A DNA stretch of 5,398 nucleotides from Collinsella sp. (lineage in GTDB: Bacteria; Actinomycetota; Coriobacteriia; Coriobacteriales; Coriobacteriaceae). The position numbers were made by a program, and so were the translations under genes. This document shows, in pieces, positions 1 to 5,398 of this stretch. The stretch is from the NCBI GenBank assembly GCA_018378775.1, contig JAGZWV010000072.1:1-5398 (forward strand), in the 5' to 3' direction. The stretch's first letter is position 1. Every line of letters starts with the position of its first letter. A model generated the notes under the pieces. That model was not told the DNA's origin. It did not search any database and worked only from the letters and a program-made list of their open reading frames with translations.

Positions 1-7
1 TGCTGTC

Positions 8-14
8 GAGAGGA
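8..14 (+). promoter_or_regulatory. Ribosome-binding site supporting a TTG start
   Basis: GAGAGGA lies 8 bases before the TTG at 23. It is the main reason for accepting a non-ATG start for the glycosyltransferase-like gene rather than assuming the gene continues beyond the window edge. Confidence 0.55.
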
Positions 15-22
15 CGGATAAC

Positions 23-1063
23 TTGGTTCGACGTGGCTCGCATCCGCGACTTTCGGTGATCCTTGTGGTAGAAGGTTCGCCCAGCTATGCGATGCGTGCG
101 CTCGAGAGTATCCAGAACCAAGACCTCTACGATTTGCAGATTGTCGTTGTTTGCCGCGATGCTGCGCCCGGTGTGCGCCATTCGCTTCAAGTTGCTGCCG
201 ACAGGGACATCCATATTGATTTGATTGACGTCGAGGACGCGAAGCGCGGCGCTTGCCTTCGTGCCGGTTTTGCTGTCTCGCGCGGCTCTCAAATCATCGC
301 TATGAACGCCGATGAGTGGTTTGCTCCGCAGTCCCTTTCCAAGATGGTCGATATCGCGTGCGATACTGCGGCAGACATAGTGTTCCCCACGGTGTCGCTC
401 GACCGCTATGATGCACATCGAGAACGCCATTCGCGCGTCTTGGATGCTGCCTCTATTGCCATAGAAGACGAGTCTTCTATGGTGACTGGGCTGCCCCAGT
501 TGATTTTGGGCGGCCTAGTCGCTCAGACCTCTGGCGTGATGTATAGCCGTCCGCTGTTTGAGGCATGCCTGTCGCGCGGCAAGGCGTACCGTACGGTTGA
601 GTTTATGGCTTATGCGCTCTCGCAGGCACGATTCGTGTCCGGCTGCGGCGACGCTTGTTTCCACGCGGTGGCACCTAAGCTTACAGATGCCTTTGATCCC
701 ACCATGTATGCCAGGATATCCGATGACACTCGAGCGCTCGACGAGCTTGCGGACTCACTCTCGGAAGCAGATGGCGGTGGTCGGCTCAAGCTGGCAAGCC
801 AAAAGTTCTACTTTGCCGGACTGGTCGCCTGCATCGAGAATTTGTGTCTGAGCCCGCATGGGGTGTCGTCAATTGAGCGTTCCGCCCGCATGCGTGATAT
901 GCTCGAGGCGCCTCGAACCCGTCAGATGGTCGCCGCGCTCAAGGACAACCATCGGGGACTCGGTCTGTTGTTTGGGCCGATCGCCAGCGCCAAGCCCGCG
1001 CGCTGCGTGATGTGTACGCATCTGGCAGCTTTTCTTAACCGGACGGGCGCAAAAACCGCCTAA
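23..1063 (+). CDS. Family 2 glycosyltransferase-like protein, divergent
   Basis: The 346-residue protein is probably a cytoplasmic GT-A-fold glycosyltransferase that would move a sugar from a nucleotide donor to an envelope glycan; the acceptor is unknown. The N-terminal strand LSVILVVEG (residues 10-18), the segment RALESIQNQDLYDLQIVVV (25-43) and GACLRAGFAVSRGSQIIAMNADEW (from 76) followed by FAPQSL match the order of family 2 landmarks. VEFMAYALSQARFV (from 192) may be the acceptor/catalytic-base region. The match is degenerate: the usual PxYN opening is absent, DDGS is replaced by CRDA (44-47), and the metal-binding DxD reads N95-A-D97, so activity is uncertain. No signal peptide or membrane helix is visible. 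The TTG at 23 is chosen because GAGAGGA (8-14) lies 8 bases upstream and it places LSVI near the N-terminus, as is normal. The frame stays open to base 2, so an earlier start cannot be excluded. It precedes argR on the same strand by 132 bp. Confidence 0.72.
   Translation: MVRRGSHPRLSVILVVEGSPSYAMRALESIQNQDLYDLQIVVVCRDAAPGVRHSLQVAADRDIHIDLIDVEDAKRGACLRAGFAVSRGSQIIAMNADEWFAPQSLSKMVDIACDTAADIVFPTVSLDRYDAHRERHSRVLDAASIAIEDESSMVTGLPQLILGGLVAQTSGVMYSRPLFEACLSRGKAYRTVEFMAYALSQARFVSGCGDACFHAVAPKLTDAFDPTMYARISDDTRALDELADSLSEADGGGRLKLASQKFYFAGLVACIENLCLSPHGVSSIERSARMRDMLEAPRTRQMVAALKDNHRGLGLLFGPIASAKPARCVMCTHLAAFLNRTGAKTA
459..500. repeat. Near-perfect 24-bp palindrome plus adjacent hairpin inside a coding region
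   Basis: CCATAGAAGAC (459-469) and its exact reverse complement GTCTTCTATGG (472-482) are separated by only GA. In RNA this would fold as a 10-bp stem with a CGAG tetraloop. Two bases later ACTGGG (485-490) and CCCAGT (495-500) form a second hairpin with the loop CTGC. Both lie within codons of the glycosyltransferase-like gene (about residues 146-160), and the reading frame is intact across them. The function is unknown. Confidence 0.6.
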
Positions 1064-1069
1064 ACGGCT

Positions 1070-1107
1070 CATTTCGAAACAAATTTGCATTGAATTGTTT
1101 CGAAATG
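1070..1107. repeat. Perfect 13-bp inverted repeat, probable operator
   Basis: CATTTCGAAACAA (1070-1082) is repeated as its exact reverse complement TTGTTTCGAAATG (1095-1107) with 12 bases between. Each arm carries the self-complementary octamer TTTCGAAA (1072-1079 and 1098-1105), with centres 26 bp apart. The right arm falls between the candidate -35 and -10 elements of argR, a typical place for a repressor to bind. The regulator is not identified. A weak terminator for the upstream gene is the alternative reading, but no T-run follows the hairpin. Confidence 0.6.
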
Positions 1108-1119
1108 CGTTCTTATACA
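1090..1119 (+). promoter_or_regulatory. Candidate sigma-70-type promoter of argR
   Basis: TTGAAT (1090-1095, 4 of 6 matches to TTGACA) and TATACA (1114-1119, 4 of 6 to TATAAT) are 18 bases apart in the AT-rich leader. This would give a 5' leader of roughly 70 bases before the argR ATG. The match is moderate, and readthrough from the upstream gene is also possible. Confidence 0.35.
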
Positions 1120-1180
1120 CAAAAGCCTTCAAATAGCGTTAAACTATTCAATCACTGATTGATTGTCTCCGCCATCTTTT

Positions 1181-1189
1181 GGAGAGAGG
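1181..1189 (+). promoter_or_regulatory. argR ribosome-binding site
   Basis: GGAGAGAGG ends 6 bases before the ATG at 1196. It decides the start of argR in favour of that ATG over the in-frame TTG at 1163, which would place this purine-rich sequence inside the coding region. Confidence 0.8.
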
Positions 1190-1195
1190 GTTTGT

Positions 1196-1633
1196 ATGGC
1201 TAAAAAACGCAATGGGCGCCAGGATGCCATTAGAGATATTGTGCGCAATAAGGACGTCCGCACGCAGCGCGTGCTGGTCGATGAGCTCCGCGCTATGGGC
1301 TTTGATTGCACGCAGGCGACTGTCTCTCGCGATATTGCCGATATGGGGCTGCGTAAGCTCCCTGAGGGCATCTATGTTCTGGCAGAGGACCTGCACCTGC
1401 AGCGTATGGTTTCCGAGCTCGTAACGGGCGTTCTGCGCACCGATAATCTGGTTATGATCAAGGCTCAGCCTGGTACGGCTTCCGGCATCGCCGCCGCTGT
1501 TGATGCGGCAGAGCTGCCCGATGTGCTTGGCTCGCTTGCCGGCAACGATACGATTTTGGTTATTGCCCAGACGGCCGAGGACGGCGAGCGTCTTGAGGCG
1601 CTGATCAATAAGCTGAGCAATTCTCGCAAGTAG
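1196..1633 (+). CDS. argR: Arginine repressor ArgR/AhrC
   Basis: This 145-residue transcription factor of the ArgR/AhrC family normally works as a hexamer that senses L-arginine, binds ARG boxes, represses arginine biosynthesis genes and can activate catabolic ones. The N-terminal winged helix-turn-helix (about 1-65) has the family recognition helix TQATVSRDI (39-47), including the DNA-contacting Ser44-Arg45. The C-terminal oligomerisation and ligand domain (about 75-145) has PGTASGIAAAVD (92-103) and LAGNDTILVI (114-123). Length is close to the usual 149-156 residues. The ATG at 1196 is preceded by GGAGAGAGG. The oddity is Asn117 (codon 1544-1546) where family members nearly always have the first Asp of GDDT, the position of E. 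coli Asp128 that contacts the ligand; Asp118 is kept. No arginine genes lie in the window. The gene seems monocistronic or follows the glycosyltransferase-like gene, and it ends at a strong terminator. Confidence 0.95.
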   Translation: MAKKRNGRQDAIRDIVRNKDVRTQRVLVDELRAMGFDCTQATVSRDIADMGLRKLPEGIYVLAEDLHLQRMVSELVTGVLRTDNLVMIKAQPGTASGIAAAVDAAELPDVLGSLAGNDTILVIAQTAEDGERLEALINKLSNSRK

Positions 1634-1684
1634 GCGTGCGGGTCGTGCGCTCGGCACTGTACGCGCTGACATAGTGGCTTGTAA

Positions 1685-1716
1685 GGGGTATCGACGTTGG
1701 TCGGTACCCCCTTTTT
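1685..1716 (+). terminator. Intrinsic terminator of argR
   Basis: An 11-bp stem (1685-1695 with 1700-1710, one G-T wobble) closes the four-base loop GTTG and begins with four consecutive G-C pairs. It is followed by C and a run of five T (1712-1716). It lies about 50 bases after the argR stop and points the same way. Confidence 0.9.
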
Positions 1717-1757
1717 GTCTGCTGGTATAAAGATCGCCCATCAGGTCGCTTTAAACT

Positions 1758-1799
1758 AAAAAGGCCCCCGAGCAGTTGAATAAGCTGCTCGGGGGCCTT
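1758..1799 (-). terminator. Intrinsic terminator of the penicillin-binding protein gene
   Basis: AAGGCCCCCGAGCAG (1761-1775) pairs perfectly over 15 bp with CTGCTCGGGGGCCTT (1785-1799) around a nine-base loop. Read on the minus strand, the stem runs into TTTTT (complement of A1758-A1762) and sits about 24 bases past the penicillin-binding protein stop codon. On the plus strand only TTGTTG follows, so it may back up argR termination weakly. Confidence 0.9.
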
Positions 1800-1822
1800 G
1801 TTGCTAATGGCCGGATGAATTT

Positions 1823-4021
1823 CTAGCCAACAGTATCGTCAGGCGTGGGCGAGGGGTCGGGAGTGGGCGTAGGCGTGGGCGTAGGCGTGCCGCCATCGCC
1901 GCCGGTCGAACCACCAGTGGAGCCGCCCGTCGAGCCACCGGTCGTTCCGGTGCCGCCGGTGGTGTCGCCGCCCGTGGTCTCGGTGGTCGTGGTCGTCGTG
2001 GTAGTCGTTGTGGTGGTTTCCTCTTCGTCCTCGTTCTCGTCCTTGTCGTCGTTCTCCGTCTTCTTGGTGTTGTTGGTGCCGTAGAACTTCCAGACGCTGT
2101 TGTTCTTGTAGGTGGGCGCCGTTCCGGTCGCAAACTCCTCGCGCTCGGTACCGGTCAGAACGGTGTTCATAAACCGTTTAAAGACAGGCAGGTTGGTGCT
2201 GTCACCCAGCAGGTCTGTGCCGTATTTTTGGATGGGAATCTCGCCCGCGGAATAGCCGGTCCACAGGGCGCACGCCAGCTGCGGGGTATAGCCGCAGAAC
2301 CACAGGTTGGTGGTGTTGTCGGTGGTGCCCGTCTTGCCGGCATAGGGCTGGTTGACGCTCAGGGCGCCGGCAGCACCCGTACCGCCGCCCTTCATGACGC
2401 CGGACAGAACATCGGTGACCGCGGCGGCCTCGCCCTCGGTAAGTACCTGTGAGGGATTGTCGGTGTGCTGGTACAGCACCGAACCGGTGCGAGAGTCAAT
2501 CTCGGTGATGGCGATCGGCTGGCGATAGTAGCCGCCGTTGGCAAACGTCGCGTAGGCGGCGGCCATCTCGAGCGGCGAGATCGAGCCGGTGCCGAGGGTC
2601 ATGACGGGAACGTCCTCGATGTTGTCCTTGGCGGGATCGATGCCGAGCTTTTTGACGAGCGAGATGATCTTGCTGTTGCCGACGGCTTCCGCCACCTGGA
2701 TGTAGCCGGTGTTGGAGGAGTATGCCGTCGCCTGCTTAAGCGTGATGTTGCCATAGCTATGGTTGGCGTAGTTTTGGACCTCGGTCGTGGTGCCCTTGGC
2801 CTTGAGCGGCGAGTTGCAGTTGAGGGTGACGTTGGGGTTCATGCCGTTTTGGATGGCAGTTGCCAGCGTAAAGGCCTTAAAGGTGGAGCCGACGGGACGC
2901 TTGGCCGTGGCATGGTTTACGTGGTTCTCGTCGGCGTTGTAGTCATAGCCGCCCACCATGCACTTGATGTAGCCGGTCTTGGGGTCGACGACGACCATGC
3001 CCATGTCCAGGCCGTCGAGTGAGAGCGTGTCGAGCTGCTCGCGGACGGCATTCTCTGCCACCTGCTGCATCGTGGGGTCGATGGTGGTCTTGACGGTCAG
3101 GCCGCCCTTAAAGAGCACGTCGGTCGAGAACTCCTGCTCCAGCAGCTGCTTAACATAGGCGACAAAGTAGGGCTGCGAGTATACGTCGACGCCGCTGCCC
3201 GAAATCTCGGTCACGTTGAGGGTGATGGGCTCGGCCTGTGCGGCATCGTGCTCCTCCTGGGTGATGTGGCCCAGGCGCAGCATGTTGTCGAGGACCTTGT
3301 TGCGGCGAGACAGTGCCAGGTCGGGGTTGACCGTGGGGTCGTACTGCGAAGGCGAGTTGGGAAGGCCGATGAGCAGCGCGGCTTCGCTCAGGGTGAGGTC
3401 GGCGGCGCTCTTGGACAGATAGGTCTCAGCTGCGGCCTCAATACCGTAGGCGCCGTGGCCGTAGTAGATGGTGTTGAGGTACATCATGAGGATCTCGTCT
3501 TTGGAGTACATGTCCTCCATCTTGATGGCGATGTAGGCCTCGCGCACCTTACGCTCGATGGTCGAGTCGAACTGCTCCTCCTGCAGAATGGTGTTGCGCA
3601 CCAGCTGCTGGGTGATAGTCGAGGCGCCTTCGTGCCCGCCGCCGAGGGTTGCCACCGCAGCACGCGCGATACCCCACAGGTCGATACCGCCGTGCTCGTA
3701 GAAGCGCTCGTCCTCGACGTCAACGGTGCCCTGCAGCACGTAGGGGGAGACCTCGTCCTTGGTGATGGACTTGCGGTTTTGCGTGTAGAAGCTCGCGATC
3801 TTGTTGCCGTTGCAGTCGACGATCTCGGTGGGCTCGCTCACCAGATACGCGTTGGCGTCGGTGTAGTCGGGCAGATCGGACAGCCAGCGGTTGACGTTGC
3901 CGACCATGCCGATGCCAAATGCCACGCCCGCGATAAGCAAAAAGCCCAAAAACGAGAGCAGGATTATGGGCAGGGCATGCGTCTTTGAACGGCTGCGTCC
4001 CTGTCGTTGGCGAGGACCCAT
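1823..4021 (-). CDS. Class A penicillin-binding protein (PBP1A-type, GT51 plus transpeptidase)
   Basis: This 732-residue bifunctional peptidoglycan synthase polymerises lipid II and cross-links the stem peptides outside the membrane. Domains in order: a basic cytoplasmic N-terminus; one membrane anchor (about 18-40); a GT51 transglycosylase (about 75-255) with EDERFYEHGG (catalytic Glu103), GASTITQQLVRN (132-143), RKVRE (157-161, second Glu) and EILMMYLNTIYYGHGAYGIEAAA (from 176); and a transpeptidase (about 335-625) with the active-site Ser379 in STFK (379-382), SSN (435-437) and KTGT (563-566). All key residues are present, so both activities are expected. The tail (641-732) is acidic, then 12 Thr, Gly/Ser/Thr repeats and Thr-Pro repeats, likely a disordered cell-wall segment. 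The ATG at 4019-4021 follows GGAGGT by 6 bases. An in-frame ATG at 4144 would add 41 residues with no family match and is rejected. The gene converges with argR and diverges from the U32 gene. Confidence 0.95.
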   Translation of the reverse strand: MGPRQRQGRSRSKTHALPIILLSFLGFLLIAGVAFGIGMVGNVNRWLSDLPDYTDANAYLVSEPTEIVDCNGNKIASFYTQNRKSITKDEVSPYVLQGTVDVEDERFYEHGGIDLWGIARAAVATLGGGHEGASTITQQLVRNTILQEEQFDSTIERKVREAYIAIKMEDMYSKDEILMMYLNTIYYGHGAYGIEAAAETYLSKSAADLTLSEAALLIGLPNSPSQYDPTVNPDLALSRRNKVLDNMLRLGHITQEEHDAAQAEPITLNVTEISGSGVDVYSQPYFVAYVKQLLEQEFSTDVLFKGGLTVKTTIDPTMQQVAENAVREQLDTLSLDGLDMGMVVVDPKTGYIKCMVGGYDYNADENHVNHATAKRPVGSTFKAFTLATAIQNGMNPNVTLNCNSPLKAKGTTTEVQNYANHSYGNITLKQATAYSSNTGYIQVAEAVGNSKIISLVKKLGIDPAKDNIEDVPVMTLGTGSISPLEMAAAYATFANGGYYRQPIAITEIDSRTGSVLYQHTDNPSQVLTEGEAAAVTDVLSGVMKGGGTGAAGALSVNQPYAGKTGTTDNTTNLWFCGYTPQLACALWTGYSAGEIPIQKYGTDLLGDSTNLPVFKRFMNTVLTGTEREEFATGTAPTYKNNSVWKFYGTNNTKKTENDDKDENEDEEETTTTTTTTTTTTETTGGDTTGGTGTTGGSTGGSTGGSTGGDGGTPTPTPTPTPDPSPTPDDTVG
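1863..2017. repeat. Low-complexity repeats encoding the penicillin-binding protein tail
   Basis: Three blocks lie side by side. Two exact 12-bp copies of GTGGGCGTAGGC (1863-1886), which are four hexamers of GTRGGC, encode Thr-Pro repeats on the minus strand. An imperfect 12-bp unit (1904-1939) encodes three GGST repeats. A degenerate GGT/CGT-like triplet run (1982-2017) encodes 12 consecutive Thr through mixed ACN codons. Codon variation in the last two blocks suggests the protein composition is selected, while the exact 12-mers could vary in copy number by slippage. Confidence 0.75.
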
Positions 4022-4027
4022 ATATTG

Positions 4028-4033
4028 ACCTCC
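4028..4033 (-). promoter_or_regulatory. Ribosome-binding site fixing the penicillin-binding protein start
   Basis: On the minus strand GGAGGT is followed by 6 bases and then the ATG at 4021-4019. This near-ideal Shine-Dalgarno sequence sets the start just before the basic N-terminus and membrane helix, instead of the in-frame ATG at 4144. Confidence 0.9.
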
Positions 4034-4170
4034 AGGTATGTCGTGCCGGACGGCGGATGTGCCGTCGGGGCAGGATGGACATAAGTTATTACACGATAAA
4101 CCAAACGGGGCGCGCGAGGCCTCGTGTATGCTGGAAGACGGCATTTTTCAGAGTGAATGCATACCTTGGT

Positions 4171-4176
4171 AAGGAG
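4171..4176 (+). promoter_or_regulatory. Ribosome-binding site of the U32-family gene
   Basis: AAGGAG ends 7 bases before the ATG at 4184 and supports that start. The in-frame TTG at 4178 is too close to this sequence to be used. Confidence 0.8.
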
Positions 4177-4183
4177 TTTGCCG

Positions 4184-5398
4184 ATGGCGATTCGGGCGAT
4201 GGGGCCGAGCGGACAATACGAGACTAGATTGGATGCTGCCGGTGCGGCGCTGCCCGAGCTGCTGGCGCCGGCGGGCGGGCTCGACCAGATGCTTGCGGCC
4301 ATCGCCGCGGGTGCCGATGCCATCTATGCGGGGTTGGGCGGCTTTAACGCCCGTGTGAGCGCTCATGGCTTTACGGATGACGAGTTTGCGCGCGGTTGTG
4401 CCGTGGCGCATGCCCATGGCGTGCGTGTGTACGTGACGCTCAACGTGTTCGTGTTTGACGATGAACTGTCCGACGCGGTGGCGCTGGGAGCTCATGCACT
4501 GGAGCTGGGCGCCGATGCTCTGATTGTGGCCGATGCCGGGTTGGCCTGCGCGCTGCGCGCGGCGATTCCCGGGGTCGAGATTCACCTGTCCACGCAGGCG
4601 GGCGCTCATAGCGAGGGTGCCGTGCGGCTTGCCGCCGACGAGCTGGGGGTCGAGCGCGTGACGACGGCACGCGAGCTGACGGTCGACGAGATTGCGGCGC
4701 TATGTGCCACGGGCGTGCCCATCGAGGTATTCTGCCACGGTGCGATTTGCATCGGCTATTCGGGGGCGTGCGAGTTCTCGGCCCTGCGGCGTGGGCGCTC
4801 GGCGATGCGCGGCGACTGCACACAGCCGTGCCGTCTGGCGTACGACCTAGTGGACGAGGCGGGGCAGAGCGTTGTCGCCGTCGAGGGAGATCGCCTGCTG
4901 TGTCCGCGCGACTATCTGGGTATTGCGCATCTGCCCGAGCTTGTAGATGCCGGCGTGGCGTCGCTCAAGATCGAGGGGCGCATGAAGAACCCCGATTACG
5001 TATTCAACGTGGTGCGGGTGTGGCGCCGGGCACTCGATATGCTGTGCGACGGCGCGTGGGACCCCGGTGCCGTGGAAGAGCTTGAGCGCGAGCTGGGCCG
5101 GTCGTTCAACCGCGGGTTTACCGACGCGTATCTGCGGGGGCGTTCGGGCGCCGAGCTTATGAGCTTTGAGCGTGCGATCAACCAAGGTGTGCGCGTGGGA
5201 CGCCTGGTGGCCGTTGGCCACGAGGAAGTGACCGTCGAGCTCGATGCCGCCGTGGCGGCGGGTGACACGCTCGAGATTCGGTTCTATCCGGGTGCCGACG
5301 CGCGTCCCGATGTGCCCAAGCGCTGGCCGCAGGTGCCCTGCCCGGTGGATGCCGCAGCGGGGAAGCGCGTCGTCGTGCATTGCAAGCGTAAGGTGGAC
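4184..5398 (+). CDS. Peptidase U32-family protein, 3' end cut by window
   Basis: The 405 visible residues belong to a cytoplasmic protein of the U32 (collagenase-like) family. Several members, such as RlhA and TrhP, are now known to be prephenate-dependent Fe-S proteins that hydroxylate rRNA or tRNA rather than peptidases. A TIM-barrel-like N-terminal half opens with PELLAPAGGLDQML (24-37) and GADAIYAGLGGFNAR (43-57), then IHLSTQAGAHS (133-143). The U32 signature EVFCHGAICIGYSGACEFS (181-199) is followed by RGDCTQPCRL (209-218), SLKIEGRMKNPDYV (260-273) and FNRGFTDAYL (308-317). Cys189, Cys196, Cys212 and Cys216 fit the four [4Fe-4S] ligands; Cys184 is extra. A GD-containing beta-rich segment (about 335-366) starts the C-terminal part. 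The ATG at 4184 is preceded by AAGGAG. RlhA-like proteins are longer, so a further domain may lie beyond the edge. The substrate, rRNA or tRNA, cannot be decided here. Confidence 0.92.
   Translation, partial: MAIRAMGPSGQYETRLDAAGAALPELLAPAGGLDQMLAAIAAGADAIYAGLGGFNARVSAHGFTDDEFARGCAVAHAHGVRVYVTLNVFVFDDELSDAVALGAHALELGADALIVADAGLACALRAAIPGVEIHLSTQAGAHSEGAVRLAADELGVERVTTARELTVDEIAALCATGVPIEVFCHGAICIGYSGACEFSALRRGRSAMRGDCTQPCRLAYDLVDEAGQSVVAVEGDRLLCPRDYLGIAHLPELVDAGVASLKIEGRMKNPDYVFNVVRVWRRALDMLCDGAWDPGAVEELERELGRSFNRGFTDAYLRGRSGAELMSFERAINQGVRVGRLVAVGHEEVTVELDAAVAAGDTLEIRFYPGADARPDVPKRWPQVPCPVDAAAGKRVVVHCKRKVD

Larger units (their letters stand above)
1064..1195 (+). other. AT-rich leader region upstream of argR
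   Basis: This 132-bp gap is clearly richer in A+T than its flanks. It holds a large inverted repeat (1070-1107), a candidate promoter (1090-1119), a small inverted repeat TCAATC-ACT-GATTGA (1148-1162) and the argR ribosome-binding site. A TTG at 1163 is in frame with argR but has no suitable Shine-Dalgarno sequence. I see no clear intrinsic terminator for the upstream gene, as the large repeat is AT-rich and not followed by a T-run. Confidence 0.6.
4022..4183. other. Divergent intergenic region
   Basis: This 162-bp region must hold promoters for both divergent genes, but I cannot assign -35/-10 pairs with confidence in either direction. It contains an AT-rich patch (about 4081-4106), a 10-bp palindrome CGAGGCCTCG (4115-4124), and a small hairpin GACGGC-GGATGT-GCCGTC (4049-4066) that would lie in the 5' leader of the penicillin-binding protein mRNA, 15 bases ahead of its Shine-Dalgarno sequence. 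Confidence 0.45.

Noticed and set aside
1064..1195. ARG box for argR autoregulation
   Set aside because: I looked for TGAAT-N4-ATTCA-like sites. Isolated half-sites such as TGAAT (1091-1095) and ATTCA (1146-1150) occur, but none is paired at the right spacing.
1148..1741. Minus-strand open frame of 197 codons across argR
   Set aside because: It is antisense to argR, overlaps the argR terminator, and has no recognisable motif.
1845..2084. Valine/proline-rich open frame on the plus strand
   Set aside because: It is simply the reverse complement of the Thr/Gly/Pro repeats in the penicillin-binding protein tail.
2465..3022. Second plus-strand open frame (185 codons) opposite the penicillin-binding protein gene
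   Set aside because: It has the same shadow composition and is antisense to the transpeptidase domain.
3248..3988. Long plus-strand open frame (246 codons) opposite the penicillin-binding protein gene
   Set aside because: It lies wholly antisense to a gene with complete catalytic motifs, has a Val/Gly/Asp-rich composition typical of the shadow of GC-rich codons, and shows no recognisable domain.
4022..4144. Upstream 41-residue extension of the penicillin-binding protein from the ATG at 4144
   Set aside because: The extension has no family similarity and would run over the intergenic region. The ATG at 4021 has an ideal Shine-Dalgarno sequence and leads directly into the basic N-terminus and membrane helix.
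4161..4174. Small CCTT-GGT-AAGG hairpin overlapping the U32 gene ribosome-binding site
   Set aside because: A stem of four pairs with two A-T pairs is too weak to claim as a regulatory structure.

Overview
This window looks like ordinary chromosomal DNA from a high-GC Gram-positive bacterium. My best guess is a gut Coriobacteriia member such as Collinsella, inferred from the base composition, a class A penicillin-binding protein with a long Thr/Gly/Pro tail, an AhrC/ArgR-type repressor and a U32-family protein. Taxonomy is an inference, because there is no rRNA or other marker gene. I see no mobile element, CRISPR array, tRNA or rRNA.

Layout from left to right: (1) 23-1063 (+) is a divergent family 2 glycosyltransferase-like protein. 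It starts at a TTG codon behind a good ribosome-binding site, and its frame stays open to the left edge. (2) 1064-1195 is an AT-rich leader with a perfect 13-bp inverted repeat and a candidate promoter. (3) 1196-1633 (+) is argR, the arginine-responsive repressor, ended by a strong intrinsic terminator at 1685-1716. (4) 1758-1799 is a second intrinsic terminator, oriented for the minus strand. (5) 1823-4021 (-) is a class A penicillin-binding protein (transglycosylase plus transpeptidase) with a roughly 90-residue low-complexity extracellular tail. (6) 4022-4183 is a divergent intergenic region. (7) 4184-5398 (+) is the first 405 codons of a peptidase-U32-family protein, probably an Fe-S RNA-hydroxylation enzyme of the RlhA/TrhP type. 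It runs off the right edge.

The genes do not form one pathway. argR and the penicillin-binding protein gene converge on a pair of back-to-back terminators, so they are separate transcription units. The penicillin-binding protein and U32 genes are divergent and share a 162-bp upstream region. The glycosyltransferase-like gene lies 132 bp before argR on the same strand and might be cell-envelope related.

The points most worth a second look are these. ArgR has Asn in place of the first Asp of the ligand-binding GDDT motif, which aligns with E. coli Asp128. A large perfect inverted repeat lies over the putative argR promoter. A 24-bp near-perfect palindrome followed at once by a second hairpin sits inside the glycosyltransferase-like gene. 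I found no convincing new multi-gene system here.
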